A stretch of 64,000 nucleotides of DNA from Pleomorphomonas carboxyditropha (GCF_002770725.1 NZ_NQVN01000003.1:62001-126000); one strand, 5' to 3'; positions 34,882-44,064 are shown, numbered from the stretch's first letter. Translations and numbers: made by a program. The notes: a model not told the origin generated them from the sequence alone.

Positions 34882-35376
34882 ATGTCCTATGTCGTCGCCG
34901 ACTCGCGTCCCGAGTCGCTCAGCCTGATCGCCGCCCAGCACGAAGACTGGATCATCCGCCAGGCCATCGCCTTGCTGGAACAACGCATCTTCAAGGCCGG
35001 CCCGATGCTGAACAGTCCCGCCGCCGTGCGCGACTACCTGCATCTGAAGCTGGTCGCGGAGCCCAACGAGGTCTTCGCCGTCGTGTTCCTCAACTCTCAG
35101 CACCAAGTCCTCGCCTACGAGCCGATGTTCAAGGGCACGGTCGATCAAACCTCGGTGTACCCGCGGGTGCTGGTGCAGCGCGCCCTGGCCCTCAACGCCT
35201 CGGCGGTCATCCTGGCCCACCAGCATCCATCTGGCATGACCGTGCCTTCGGCCGCCGATCAGGCGCTGACCGACCGGCTCAAAGCCGCCCTGGCGATAGT
35301 CGATGTCCGGGTGGTGGATTACTTCATCGTCGGCAAGGGCACGCCGTACTCCTTCGCCGAATCCGGCCTGCTGTAG
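34882..35376 (+). CDS. radC: RadC family JAB-domain protein
   Basis: The 164-residue protein is a short RadC-type JAB protein with AHQHPSGMTVPSAADQ (the JAMM-like motif) near residue 115. Mobile elements often carry such short RadC forms; their function is unsettled and not the DNA repair role once proposed. The ATG follows GGAGGTTCGCC. It has its own leader (element copy 5) and terminator (35399-35426), so it is a separate unit inserted in the conjugation region. Confidence 0.87.
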   Translation: MSYVVADSRPESLSLIAAQHEDWIIRQAIALLEQRIFKAGPMLNSPAAVRDYLHLKLVAEPNEVFAVVFLNSQHQVLAYEPMFKGTVDQTSVYPRVLVQRALALNASAVILAHQHPSGMTVPSAADQALTDRLKAALAIVDVRVVDYFIVGKGTPYSFAESGLL

Positions 35377-35398
35377 CGCCGCTGACCGCCTGGTCCCC

Positions 35399-35426
35399 GC
35401 GGGAGCCTCGGCTGCCGCTTTTCTTT
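35399..35426 (+). terminator. Intrinsic terminator after radC
   Basis: GCGG-G-AGC at 35399-35406 pairs with GCT-G-CCGC at 35411-35418 around CTCG, followed by TTTTCTTT. Confidence 0.75.
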
Positions 35427-35532
35427 CGCCTGTCTGCCCAAAGCGGAGCGCGCGCGGTGCGCATTCCTTGTCGCGGTTGGACTGCCTTCGGCGTTCGACT
35501 AGAGCCTTGCTCTCATTCCCAGGACGCCCGCC

Positions 35533-35979
35533 ATGACGGCTCCCTTCTTGAAACCCATCCCGCGGCTGCGGTGTACGCGCATCGCCTGCGCGGGAGGGCT
35601 GCTGCTGTGCCTGCTCGGCCAGGACGCATCCGCAGCCGACGTGCTGGTCGTGACCGACAGCCGCCATCCCGTGCAGTCCGCATCCGGCGCGCGCGTGATC
35701 GAGCTGGATCTGCCCGAGCGCATCGAGGCCGAACTGGCCGCGGGCCTGCCTGCCGATCCGGGCCGCGCGGCCGCGCTCGTGCAGCAACGCCTGCGCGATG
35801 GCAGCCAGGCACTACAGCGCCGCATCGGCAGCGCCTACCAGGGCGTCGCCGATGCCTGGGGCTTGGGGCTGGCCAAGGTGCCTGCCGTGGTGGTCGATCG
35901 CCGCTACGTGGTCTACGGCGAGCCCGATGTCGCGCGCGCCGTGGCACGCATCGAATCACATCGGAGGGCACAGCCATGA
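35533..35979 (+). CDS. TIGR03757 family ICE protein (exported)
   Basis: The 148-residue precursor has a signal peptide (ending SAA near residue 35). It matches TIGR03757 with VLVVTDSRHPVQSASGARVIELD and the C-terminal VPAVVVDRRYVVYGEPDVARA, a thioredoxin-like TrbC/TraW-type pattern. It is probably periplasmic. Its stop overlaps the next ATG. Confidence 0.85.
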   Translation: MTAPFLKPIPRLRCTRIACAGGLLLCLLGQDASAADVLVVTDSRHPVQSASGARVIELDLPERIEAELAAGLPADPGRAAALVQQRLRDGSQALQRRIGSAYQGVADAWGLGLAKVPAVVVDRRYVVYGEPDVARAVARIESHRRAQP

Positions 35980-36926
35980 ACCGCCTGCTGTCGGCGTCGT
36001 CGCGCCGGGCCCGCCTTGCCATCGCTTCGGTGCTGCTCGGCGGCGCCGCTTCGAGCTTCGCGCTGAACACGGCTACCATCGTGTCCTCGGCCCTGTCGCC
36101 CGACTGCCTGGAATATCGCGTCGTCGGCATCTGCTACTGGCTGTTCTGCACCTGGACGGGCTGCACGGTGCGCACCTCGGTGAAGGTGCGCCACTACATT
36201 CCCGACGCGGTGGTGTCGAGCTACAGCAACACCGGCGAGAACCCGTGGATCGAGGTGCGCGCCATGAGCATGCCCAATCCCACGGCGCAGGCCGGCGGCG
36301 ACGGGACGACGAACCACGACAACGAGAACAACCTGGCGAAGTTCAAGAACGCCGACGTGATCGGGCATCCCGGCGGTTCGGTGTTCAGCCAGTTCGCCAG
36401 CGCGTCCGGCTACGCCTGCCAGGGCGCAGGCACGGCCTTCATGCCGTACCTGCTGAGCACCCTCGACACGCTGGCCTGGCGCTACAACGTCCCGGAGATG
36501 GTGTACCCCGAGGCGGTGATCCCCGGCATGCGCGAGATCGGCGGCCGCACGACGCTCAACCTGTGGGGCAACGTCTATCCGCGCGGCGGCTTCCTGCATC
36601 AGACCGACGACTACAAGAGCGGCGCCGTCGTCGCGCAGCGCGCGGGCGATGTCGTCACGCGGCGCATGCAGCCGCACGTCTACCAGCCGCTGCTCGCGAG
36701 TTCGAGCGACGGCTATTGGCCGGCCGGCGCCCTGGTGGAGAGCGATGCCTCCACCGGCAAGTGGCAGGAGCTGACGCCGACCCTCTCCAACTCCTGCGCC
36801 GTGTTCCCCCACTCCAACACGCGCGTGCAGGCCCAGCAAGGCGACTACGCCTGGGCGCTGTGGCGGCCCTATGCCTGCTGCCAGCGCCGCGGGCAGGTCT
36901 TCCTCGGCAGCGTCGATTTCCTCTGA
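35976..36926 (+). CDS. TIGR03756 TraU-like protein
   Basis: The 316-residue precursor has a signal peptide (ending SFA near residue 29) and matches PFL_4710/TIGR03756, a relative of F-plasmid TraU: SPDCLEYRVVGICYWLFCTWTGCTVRTSVKVRHYIPD. Many cysteines point to periplasmic disulfides, consistent with the DsbG-like gene nearby. TraU is needed for mating-pair stabilisation and DNA transfer. Confidence 0.87.
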   Translation: MNRLLSASSRRARLAIASVLLGGAASSFALNTATIVSSALSPDCLEYRVVGICYWLFCTWTGCTVRTSVKVRHYIPDAVVSSYSNTGENPWIEVRAMSMPNPTAQAGGDGTTNHDNENNLAKFKNADVIGHPGGSVFSQFASASGYACQGAGTAFMPYLLSTLDTLAWRYNVPEMVYPEAVIPGMREIGGRTTLNLWGNVYPRGGFLHQTDDYKSGAVVAQRAGDVVTRRMQPHVYQPLLASSSDGYWPAGALVESDASTGKWQELTPTLSNSCAVFPHSNTRVQAQQGDYAWALWRPYACCQRRGQVFLGSVDFL

Positions 36927-36935
36927 GGTATTCCG

Positions 36936-38339
36936 ATGAAAGCGTCTCTCTCCCGTTTCGCACAGCGCGCCAGGCCCTACGCGCTCAGCATCGCGCTCGC
37001 CTGCGCCGTCACGGCCGCAGCCGGCGTCGCGTGGGCGCAGACCCGCATCAGCCCCACCGGCGTCGGCGTGAGCGGCAGCGTCATCGGCGACGACGTGCTC
37101 TACAGCATCGGCGGCGGCCGGGCCGTGTCCATGGGCGGCGCCGGGAACATGCAGAGCATCGGCGTGGGCATCGGCTGGAACAGCAACCTGATCTGCGGAA
37201 ACATGAGCATCACGACGACGCTGCAGAACCAGTTGAACGGCCTCACCAATGGCTTTCAGCAGATCATGTCCTCGGTGATCCAGAGCGCCACCAGCGCCGT
37301 GGCGTCGCTGCCGGCCCTGATCATCCAGCGCGCCGATCCGGGCCTCTACAACCTGCTGACCAACGGCGTGCTGCAGGCTCGGCTCGATTTCGACCGCAGC
37401 AAGTTGACGTGCAAGGCGATGGCCAACCGGATGGCGGACATGGCCGGCGGCCAGGCCGGGTGGGATCAGCTCGCCGAAGGTTTCGCGCTGCGCGATGCGG
37501 TGAGCAGCACCGATGCGGTGTCCGCCGTCGAGCAGGCCGAATCGAACAAGGGCAACAACGGCGTGCCCTGGGTGGGCGGCGGCAACGCGGGCGGCTCGGG
37601 CCAGGGTTCCATCAAGGTGGTCGGCGACGTGACCCGTGCCGGCTACAACCTGCTCAACAGCCGCGGCGTCAGCGACACCTCATCCATCCCGCGCGCGTCC
37701 TGCGGCAACCGGCTGACCTGCCAAACTTGGTCCTCGCCGCAGGCCGCAGCGGACTTCGCAACCCGCGTGCTCGGCGAGCGCGAGCAACGCACCTGCGAGA
37801 CCTGCACCAAGACGCAGACCACGCCTGGCGTCGGCCTGACGCCGGTGATCCAGGAAGAGTACGAGACCAAGCTGCAGGCACTGCAGGGCCTCGTGACGGG
37901 CTCGACGCCGATGACGGTGGCAAACCTCGAAGCCGCCGGCAGCAACTCGCTGCCGATCACGCGCGGCGTGATCGAGGCGCTGCGCGACGAGCCCGATCAA
38001 GACCTGCTCGGCAAGCGCCTGGCGTCCGAAGCCGCGCTGTCGAGCGTGCTGGAGAAGGCCCTGCTGTTGCAGCGCACGCTGCTGACCGGCAAGAAGGAGC
38101 CGAACGTCGCCGCCAACGAGCTGGCCGTGAAGGCGGTCGATCAGGAGAACAACGCGCTGGAGCAGGAGATCAACAACCTCAAGACCGAGCTGGAGCTGCG
38201 GCGCACGCTGGCCGGCAATTCGGCGATGGCGATCGTGCAGCGCCACGGCACCCGCGCCGCGGGCTCGCGCGGCATCTTCGAGGGCGACACGACGCGCGAC
38301 CGGCTCAAGGAAGTGCAGAAGCCGCGGAGCGGGCCATGA
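36936..38339 (+). CDS. TIGR03755 TraH-like protein
   Basis: The 467-residue precursor has a signal peptide (ending AWA near residue 34) and matches PFL_4711/TIGR03755, related to TraH. It contains CGNMSITTTLQNQLNGLTNGFQQIMSS, a central cysteine-bearing region and a C-terminal coiled coil (about 380-430). It is probably periplasmic and acts in pilus assembly. Its stop overlaps the next start. Confidence 0.87.
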   Translation: MKASLSRFAQRARPYALSIALACAVTAAAGVAWAQTRISPTGVGVSGSVIGDDVLYSIGGGRAVSMGGAGNMQSIGVGIGWNSNLICGNMSITTTLQNQLNGLTNGFQQIMSSVIQSATSAVASLPALIIQRADPGLYNLLTNGVLQARLDFDRSKLTCKAMANRMADMAGGQAGWDQLAEGFALRDAVSSTDAVSAVEQAESNKGNNGVPWVGGGNAGGSGQGSIKVVGDVTRAGYNLLNSRGVSDTSSIPRASCGNRLTCQTWSSPQAAADFATRVLGEREQRTCETCTKTQTTPGVGLTPVIQEEYETKLQALQGLVTGSTPMTVANLEAAGSNSLPITRGVIEALRDEPDQDLLGKRLASEAALSSVLEKALLLQRTLLTGKKEPNVAANELAVKAVDQENNALEQEINNLKTELELRRTLAGNSAMAIVQRHGTRAAGSRGIFEGDTTRDRLKEVQKPRSGP

Positions 38340-38689
38340 CCAGCCGGGCCTGGCTGCGGCCGGCACGGCTGCTCGGCCGCCGCGTTGGCATCGTGCTGCT
38401 GTGGGTGCTGCTGGTGGCGGGCATCGCGGTCGGCGTGAACGTCGTCGGCCTCCACATCGTCGGCAGCATCGACGGCTGGGAGCAGTGGCTGCGCGAGCAC
38501 TCGGGCCACTTCCTCGTCTGGCGGCTGCTGCTCTACGCGGCGACGGCCTACGGCTGGTGGTGGATGCGTCGGCGCCTGCGCGAACGCGAGCCATTGGCCG
38601 AGACCCATCAGCGCCTGCTGCGCGCCGAGATCGCGGCCGTCGCCACCCTCGTGCTGCTCGAAGGCAGCCAGCTACTGCGCAATGGCTGA
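38336..38689 (+). CDS. Small conserved ICE membrane protein
   Basis: The 117-residue protein has three likely membrane segments (about 15-38, 55-75 and 98-112) with basic loops. It lies between the TraH-like and TraG-like genes in related ICEs. I do not know its function. The ATG overlaps the preceding stop, which supports the start. Confidence 0.72.
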   Translation: MTSRAWLRPARLLGRRVGIVLLWVLLVAGIAVGVNVVGLHIVGSIDGWEQWLREHSGHFLVWRLLLYAATAYGWWWMRRRLREREPLAETHQRLLRAEIAAVATLVLLEGSQLLRNG

Positions 38690-38704
38690 GCCCTGGAGAA
38701 CGCC

Positions 38705-40222
38705 ATGACGCTCAACACAACGGACTACCTGGAGTATTACCTGACCCTGGTCGGGTGGATCGTCAGCAACGGCATCTGGAACATCCTCGTGGCCAGCGGC
38801 GTATTCGCGCTGCCCTTCGTGGTCATGGTGGTGCAGGAATGGCTGCGCGCGCGGGCCGAGGGTGCGGACGAGGGCAACAAGGGGGTGCTGTCATCGATGC
38901 GCATCGAGAACCGCGTGTGGGTGGCGATCGTCGTCATCCTGTTCGCCGGCATCCCCTTCATTCCGGTCGACCTCAGCACCATCAAGTTCGACACGACGCG
39001 CTCCGCGCAATGCCAGGTCAGCGTCCCGCAGCCCACCGACACGGGCTGGTCGAACGCCTACACCACGCTCAACAACCAGAGCGCGCTGGTGCCGGTGTGG
39101 TGGTTCTTCATGCACGCCATCTCGAAGGCGGTGACGGGCGGCGCGGTGGCGGCCATCCCCTGCGGAACGGATCTGCGTCAGATGCGCATGGACGTGGATG
39201 CCACGCGCATCGATGACCCGGTGCTGGCCCAGGAGGTCGGCGACTTCGTGCATGACTGCTACGGCCCCTCGCGCGCCAAGCTGTTCATGTCTCGGCCCAC
39301 GCTCTCCGACGAGCAGATGAATGACGTGACCTGGATCGGTTCGAGCTACTTCCTGAACAACGCGGGCTTCTACGACACCTACCACTCGAACACGCCACGC
39401 ACGGCCTGGCCCTACGACGCGACGCGCGATGCGGGGCTGGCCCAGGTGGATAGCGGCGGGGGCTACCCCACGTGCCGGCAGTGGTGGTCGGACGGCGGCA
39501 GCGGCCTGCGCGCGCGCCTGCTGGCCCAGGTCGATCCCGACCTGCTGACGCGCATCGGCCGCTGGGCGGGCTTCCTGTCGCAGAGCGAGGTGAACGACTC
39601 GGTGATCCGCGCCGTGGTCTCGCCGCGGCAGCAGAAGATGAACCAGGGCTCGGTCTACACCGACTACGGCGGCCAGATCGAGAAGACGCTGCCCAACGTC
39701 GTGACGCGCGGCGCCGGCGACCTGGGGCTGACCATGGGCTCGCTGGGCTTCTTTCCGGCGATGGACGTGGTACGCCAGGCGCTGCCGATGGTGCTGTCGC
39801 TGCTCAAGATGGCGCTGGTGATCTGCATCCCGCTGGTGCTGGTCTTCGGCACCTACGAGCTGAAGGCGCTGGTCGCGGTGAGCTGCGTGCAGTTCGCGCT
39901 GTTCTTCGTGGACTTCTGGTTCCAGCTCGCGCGCTGGCTGGACAGCACGATCCTCGACGCGCTCTACGGCTGGGGGTTCGGCGCGAACCGGCCGCACAGC
40001 AACTTCGATCCGCTGATCGGCCTGAACAACGCCTTCGGCGACATGCTGCTGAACTTCGTCATGGCGACGATGTTCATCGTGCTGCCTACCTTCTGGGTGG
40101 CTGCGCTGGGCTGGGTAGGCGTGCGCGCGGGAACGGCAATTCAAGGGCTGGCGGCAGGAACCAGGGATGCCCAAGCTGCTGGCGGCAGGGGTGCGGGTGT
40201 CGCTATGAAAGCAGCGAAGTAA
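38705..40222 (+). CDS. traG: TraG N-terminal-domain conjugation protein
   Basis: The 505-residue protein is a polytopic membrane protein with segments near 15-40, 75-95, 365-415 and 445-475 and a large periplasmic loop between. It matches the TraG-N family (EYYLTLVGWIVSNGIWNILVASGVFALPF). TraG-type proteins act in pilus assembly and mating-pair stabilisation. It is the last gene of the transfer operon and faces the convergent DUF3742 gene six bases later. Confidence 0.88.
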   Translation: MTLNTTDYLEYYLTLVGWIVSNGIWNILVASGVFALPFVVMVVQEWLRARAEGADEGNKGVLSSMRIENRVWVAIVVILFAGIPFIPVDLSTIKFDTTRSAQCQVSVPQPTDTGWSNAYTTLNNQSALVPVWWFFMHAISKAVTGGAVAAIPCGTDLRQMRMDVDATRIDDPVLAQEVGDFVHDCYGPSRAKLFMSRPTLSDEQMNDVTWIGSSYFLNNAGFYDTYHSNTPRTAWPYDATRDAGLAQVDSGGGYPTCRQWWSDGGSGLRARLLAQVDPDLLTRIGRWAGFLSQSEVNDSVIRAVVSPRQQKMNQGSVYTDYGGQIEKTLPNVVTRGAGDLGLTMGSLGFFPAMDVVRQALPMVLSLLKMALVICIPLVLVFGTYELKALVAVSCVQFALFFVDFWFQLARWLDSTILDALYGWGFGANRPHSNFDPLIGLNNAFGDMLLNFVMATMFIVLPTFWVAALGWVGVRAGTAIQGLAAGTRDAQAAGGRGAGVAMKAAK

Positions 40223-40227
40223 CGCCT

Positions 40228-40599
40228 CTAGGCTTGCTCGTCTTCTGGATCGTGGGGGTCGATCCGGTAATCGTCATGGGTGTAGAGGCCGTACCCGGCA
40301 GGGCCGTATCGCCATTCCGGCTTGTGTTCCTCGTCGTAGCTCCCATCGTCGTTGCGGACTACCCAGGCGCCGACCAGCGCGAACGCAAGCAGCAGTGCCA
40401 GCCAGAACGCGGTGTAGAGCAGGACACCGATCGCAGCGAGCTTGACGGCCAGCAGCGCGGCCTTGGCAATGCCAGGCGCCCATCCCTGCGCGAGCAGCCA
40501 GCCCTGCGCCCGCCGATCCAGACGCGCGCAGCCTCTCCACGCCCGGCCCAGTGTCCGGCCGAGGCGTTCTGCGAAGGTGGTCTGTGCGGCGGTCTTCAT
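40228..40599 (-). CDS. DUF3742 family membrane protein
   Basis: The 123-residue protein matches DUF3742, a standard but uncharacterised gene in clc-type ICEs. A basic N-terminus (FAERLGRTLGRAWRGCARLDRR) precedes two close membrane helices (about 48-80). The acidic C-terminus contains EEHKPEWRYGPAGYGLY. It is transcribed opposite to the transfer genes. Confidence 0.82.
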   Translation of the reverse strand: MKTAAQTTFAERLGRTLGRAWRGCARLDRRAQGWLLAQGWAPGIAKAALLAVKLAAIGVLLYTAFWLALLLAFALVGAWVVRNDDGSYDEEHKPEWRYGPAGYGLYTHDDYRIDPHDPEDEQA

Positions 40600-40685
40600 G
40601 GTGGCTACCTCATGTTCATCCTGTCGTGTGGCTGTGATCCCTGTCCGTGTCGCGATTGAAACCTGTGCTGTTCTTCAACCGCGGT

Positions 40686-41150
40686 CTAGTCCTTGTCTGC
40701 TGCGCGCCAGTCGGCCTGGCTTGCGGCCACCAGCGCCGCCCAATCGTCCGGCGGGTTGCCGCGTCCCAACATCTTCTCGAACACCGCATAGGGGTCGGAC
40801 TTGCTGCCCGACGACCGCAAGGTCTGCTCGTCGTTGACCCAGGCGAACACGATCGCCTTGGCCTTGGAGTCGAAGCGGAAGAACAGCCGGAACCGCCTCC
40901 CGATCTTTGCGCGCCGCCAGTGCCGGTAGGCCGGCCCCAAGGTGTTGCCCTGGCGGAATTCGTCGCGCGCAGGATCGCTCGGCACGACATCCATGATCAA
41001 CTGGCTCAACGCCCGGAACAGCTTGACGTTGGCGTTGCTCTCGAACCCCTGCGGGTCGTTCTGTTCGGCCCGTTCCGCGGCCGCGTGCAGCTTGCGCAAC
41101 TGCTCGATCACGCCCTCGTGGAACAGGAGCGTCCAACCGTGCCGCTGCAT
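40686..41150 (-). CDS. yhaV: YhaV family toxin ribonuclease
   Basis: The 154-residue protein matches the RelE-superfamily toxin YhaV: GWTLLFHEG, FRQGNTLGPAYRHWRRAKIGRRFRLFFRFDSKAK and FAWVNDEQTLR. YhaV cuts mRNA when not bound by PrlF. The start overlaps the antitoxin stop (ATGA), as usual for this pair. On an ICE such a module favours retention in the host lineage. Confidence 0.9.
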   Translation of the reverse strand: MQRHGWTLLFHEGVIEQLRKLHAAAERAEQNDPQGFESNANVKLFRALSQLIMDVVPSDPARDEFRQGNTLGPAYRHWRRAKIGRRFRLFFRFDSKAKAIVFAWVNDEQTLRSSGSKSDPYAVFEKMLGRGNPPDDWAALVAASQADWRAADKD

Positions 41151-41467
41151 CAGAGCGCCACTTCGCCTTCGATGTCTTCATCGAGGTTCACCGCGTGGTG
41201 CGCGTTGGCCAGCATGGCCCGCGCCAGATCGTCCGGCAGGGACTGGACGTGCCGCCCGGCCCGGATGTCCGCTTCCAGCAGCCCCAGGAAGGCGCCGATG
41301 GCCGGGTCTTCATGGTCGGCGTCGGCGCGGGTCACGACGACTTCGCCGCCGCGCAGGTCGAACGCCACCTTGCCGCCGGTGTCCACGCCCAGCGCTTGCC
41401 GGATGGACTTGGGCAGCGTGATCTGACCCTTGGAGGTCAGCGTCGCGACTTCGTGGATTTCGGGCAT
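41150..41467 (-). CDS. prlF: PrlF family antitoxin (AbrB-type)
   Basis: The 105-residue protein begins with a SpoVT/AbrB DNA-binding domain (EVATLTSKGQITLPKSIRQALGVDTGGKVAFDL) and ends in an acidic toxin-binding tail. It neutralises YhaV and represses its own promoter. The ATG at 41467 is preferred over upstream in-frame starts because the 20-bp operator palindrome (41497-41516) lies just before it. Confidence 0.9.
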   Translation of the reverse strand: MPEIHEVATLTSKGQITLPKSIRQALGVDTGGKVAFDLRGGEVVVTRADADHEDPAIGAFLGLLEADIRAGRHVQSLPDDLARAMLANAHHAVNLDEDIEGEVAL

Positions 41468-41496
41468 GGCGGCACTCCTGATGGCAATGCCTGGAT

Positions 41497-41516
41497 GGTA
41501 AGGAAATTTCCTTACC
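41497..41516 (-). promoter_or_regulatory. Perfect 20-bp palindrome, probable PrlF operator
   Basis: The sequence GGTAAGGAAATTTCCTTACC is its own reverse complement. It lies 30 bases upstream of the prlF start codon. AbrB-type antitoxins bind such sites to regulate the operon. Confidence 0.75.
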
Positions 41517-41780
41517 TTGTCAATCTGGGTGTGCATGGTGCTCCGTCCGGTCGATGAAACGGCTCCATCGTAGGGGCGGCACAGCCAGCCTTCCCGCATC
41601 AATCCGACTTGGGCCAAACCCGCATTGGTTGTGGTTCGGCAGGCGTCGTTGCCCTATATCCAAAGGTTTCCGTAAAGGCCAAAGGGCTGGGGAAGGGGCA
41701 AGGGAATGGGGCCAAGGGGAAAGGCCCTACCCGAAAAGGCCAAAAGGCTCTCCCGACCGGCCCGCCGTCTGGGGTTCGCC
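41517..41780 (+). other. Intergenic region before traI, purine-rich; possible oriT
   Basis: This 264-base gap lies between the divergent prlF promoter and the relaxase gene. It has a hairpin pairing CGATG and CATCG near 41555-41573 and a long purine-rich stretch (41670-41750) with repeated AAGG/GGCC motifs. Transfer origins often lie next to the relaxase gene, so an oriT here is possible, but no known nic sequence is recognised. Confidence 0.3.
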
Positions 41781-43628
41781 ATGCTCTCGCTGTTCCAACG
41801 CAAACGGGTGCCACCTGCCGCCAGTGCGCCACCGCCCAAACCTCCCGCCGAGCCCGGCAAAGGGCTGATGCGGCCGGAGCCGGCCGCATCGCTGCTGGCG
41901 ACGCCGCGCCGGCAGAAGCTGCTGGAACACATCTGGCAGCGCACCTCGCTGTCGCGCCGGCAGTTCGCCACGCTGTACCTCGCCCCGCTGGAACGCTACG
42001 CCGAGCTGGTCCAGCAATTCCCCGCGTCGGAGGCCCATCACCACGCCTATCCGGGCGGCATGCTGGACCACGGCCTGGAGATCGTCGCCTACGCGCTCAA
42101 GCTGCGGCAGTCGCATCTGCTGCCCGCCGGCGCCACGCCGGAGGCGCAAGCCGCCCAGGCCGAGGCCTGGACCGCAGGCACCGCCTATGCTGCGCTGCTG
42201 CACGACATCGGCAAGATCGCGGTCGACCTGCACGTCGAGTACGCGGACGGCACGGTCTGGCATCCCTGGCACGGCCCGCTGCGGCGGCCGTACCGCTTCC
42301 GCTACCGCAGGGAGCGCGAATACCGGCTGCACAGCGCCGCCACCGGGCTGCTCTACGCCCGGCTGCTCGATCCGGGCATCTTCGACTGGCTCGCCGACTA
42401 CCCCGACCTGTGGGCCGCGCTGCTGTACGTCCTGGCCGGCCAGTACGAGCACGCCGGCATGCTCGGCGAACTGGTCGTGCAGGCGGACCAGGCATCCGTC
42501 GCCCAGGAACTCGGCGGCGATCCGAGCAAGGCCCTGGCAGCGCCCCGGCACGCACTGCAGCGCAAGCTGCTCGATGGCCTGCGCTACCTCCTGAAGGAAG
42601 AATTCAAGCTGAACCAGCCCCAGGCCTCGGATGGCTGGCTGACCCAGGACGCGCTCTGGCTGGTGAGCAAGACCGTCTCGGACAAGCTGCGCGCGCATCT
42701 GCTGTCGCAGGGCATCGACGGCATCCCGGCCAGCAACACGGCGGTGTTCAACGTGCTGCAGGATCACGGCATCGCCTTGGCCACACCGGACGGCAAGGCG
42801 ATCTGGAAGGCCACCGTCACCAGCGATGCCGGCTGGTCGCACAGCTTCACCTTCCTGAAACTGTCTCCGGCCATGGTCTGGGATGCGGCCGACCGGCCGG
42901 CGCCGTTCGCGGGTCGCGTGCAGGCCGACGAGGAACAAGGGGCGCCGACACCGCAGGCACCGGCATCCGAAGCGCCAGGCTTGGAAAGCGCCGATACGGC
43001 GCCACCAAGCATCGCGCCGACCGTCCCTATGCCCAGCGACAACGGCGTGGCTGCGCTGCTCGATCTGCTGAGTGACACGGCCCCACCCGTAGCGCCGGAG
43101 GCCCCGAGCGAACCCGAGCCTGCCTCGCCACCGGCGCCTACGGTGCTGCCGCAGATAAGCCTCGCGCCATTTCAGGATCGGCCGGAGCCATCCGGCGAGC
43201 ATTTCATGGCCTGGCTGCGTCAGGGCATCCAGACGCACAAGCTCATCATCAACGACGCCAAAGCCTTGGTGCACAGCGTCGCCGGAACGGCCTACCTGGT
43301 GAGCCCCGGCGTCTTCCAGCGCTATGCGCAGGAACATCTGCAAATCGCCGCACTGGCGAAACCGGAGAACCTGGAGGGATGGCAGTGGGTGCAGAAGCGT
43401 TTCGAGAAGCTAGGCCTGCACCGCAAGCAAGCCAGCGGGCTGAATATCTGGACCTGCGAAGTCACGGGGCCGCGCAAATCCAGGCGACTGCACGGCTACC
43501 TGCTGAGCGCTCCCGAAGCGCTGTTCCAGGAAATGCCTCCGGACAATCCATACCTGCGCCTCCTCACCGAGGCCGTAAAGCGCGAAAATTCAGCCGCCGG
43601 TAATAAGAACGACAACGAACAGGGGTAG
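41781..43628 (+). CDS. traI: MOBH relaxase TraI (TIGR03760, TraI_2 domain)
   Basis: The 615-residue protein carries the TraI_2 domain. A three-histidine cluster lies at 86-88 (EAHHHAYPGGMLDH, with H97), and HD at 141-142 (LLHDIGK) gives the metal-binding HD pattern of MOBH relaxases. A proline-rich linker (about 400-470) leads to a C-terminal DUF1528-like domain ending in KSRRLHGYLLSAPEALF. It nicks the ICE at oriT and leads the strand into the recipient. The ATG at 41781 starts the family-like sequence; the longer frame upstream is the purine-rich gap. Confidence 0.9.
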   Translation: MLSLFQRKRVPPAASAPPPKPPAEPGKGLMRPEPAASLLATPRRQKLLEHIWQRTSLSRRQFATLYLAPLERYAELVQQFPASEAHHHAYPGGMLDHGLEIVAYALKLRQSHLLPAGATPEAQAAQAEAWTAGTAYAALLHDIGKIAVDLHVEYADGTVWHPWHGPLRRPYRFRYRREREYRLHSAATGLLYARLLDPGIFDWLADYPDLWAALLYVLAGQYEHAGMLGELVVQADQASVAQELGGDPSKALAAPRHALQRKLLDGLRYLLKEEFKLNQPQASDGWLTQDALWLVSKTVSDKLRAHLLSQGIDGIPASNTAVFNVLQDHGIALATPDGKAIWKATVTSDAGWSHSFTFLKLSPAMVWDAADRPAPFAGRVQADEEQGAPTPQAPASEAPGLESADTAPPSIAPTVPMPSDNGVAALLDLLSDTAPPVAPEAPSEPEPASPPAPTVLPQISLAPFQDRPEPSGEHFMAWLRQGIQTHKLIINDAKALVHSVAGTAYLVSPGVFQRYAQEHLQIAALAKPENLEGWQWVQKRFEKLGLHRKQASGLNIWTCEVTGPRKSRRLHGYLLSAPEALFQEMPPDNPYLRLLTEAVKRENSAAGNKNDNEQG

Positions 43629-43654
43629 ACAAGGAGCCACGGCGCGGGCCGGCT

Positions 43655-43960
43655 TCAGTCCGCTGATTTAGGCGGAGCCGTCTCTGCCAGCTTGGCTTCA
43701 GTCAGCGCCATCAAGTGGGCAGAACTGCATTTCAGCGCACGGGCGATTTTGAGAATGAGGGGGAGCGTGGGGACATGCTCGCCACGCTCGATCTTTCCCA
43801 TGTGCGAACGCTCGATTCCTGACAGATGAGCCAGCGTTTCCTGGGCGATGCCTTGACTGGTTCTTTCTTCGCGCACGGAGGCCCCAAACGCGATGGCTGG
43901 TTCCGCTTCGTAGGTTGTTGTCCCGGTGGGCCGGCCTCTTTGAATCGAACGCTTTTGCAT
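43655..43960 (-). CDS. XRE family transcriptional regulator
   Basis: The 101-residue protein has a Cro/CI helix-turn-helix (about residues 28-85: FGASVREERTSQGIAQETLAHLSGIERSHMGKIERGEHVPTL). The ATG at 43960 is chosen because upstream in-frame codons run through the divergent promoter region. It is transcribed away from the LysR-type effector-domain gene. Both sit next to the relaxase and integrase, so it may control excision or transfer. Its operator could be the GTTAA-AC-TTAAC site at 43998-44009. Confidence 0.8.
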   Translation of the reverse strand: MQKRSIQRGRPTGTTTYEAEPAIAFGASVREERTSQGIAQETLAHLSGIERSHMGKIERGEHVPTLPLILKIARALKCSSAHLMALTEAKLAETAPPKSAD

Positions 43961-43997
43961 TGCCAAAAGCGTCGAGGATTGACACGATATAAACCAC

Positions 43998-44009
43998 GTT
44001 AAACTTAAC
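43998..44009. promoter_or_regulatory. Short inverted repeat in the divergent promoter region
   Basis: GTTAA and TTAAC are separated by AC. A TTGACA hexamer lies just upstream on the + strand at 43979-43984. The position between two divergent regulator genes suggests an operator. Confidence 0.4.
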
Positions 44010-44064
44010 TCAATAGAAGCGACTTCATCGGTCGCCGCGAGTTCACTGCCTGGAGGAACTGGAC

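Noticed and set aside
35798-38689. A 963-codon open frame across the TIGR03756/TIGR03755 genes
   Set aside because: It runs in another frame over two genes with signal peptides and family matches. Its translation is rich in R, A, G and P, typical of GC-rich shadow frames. Only its last 117 codons (38336-38689) form a real gene.
41517-41780. A definite oriT before traI
   Set aside because: The place is suitable and the region is unusual, but I recognise no nic site or convincing inverted repeats, so it is listed only as a possibility.
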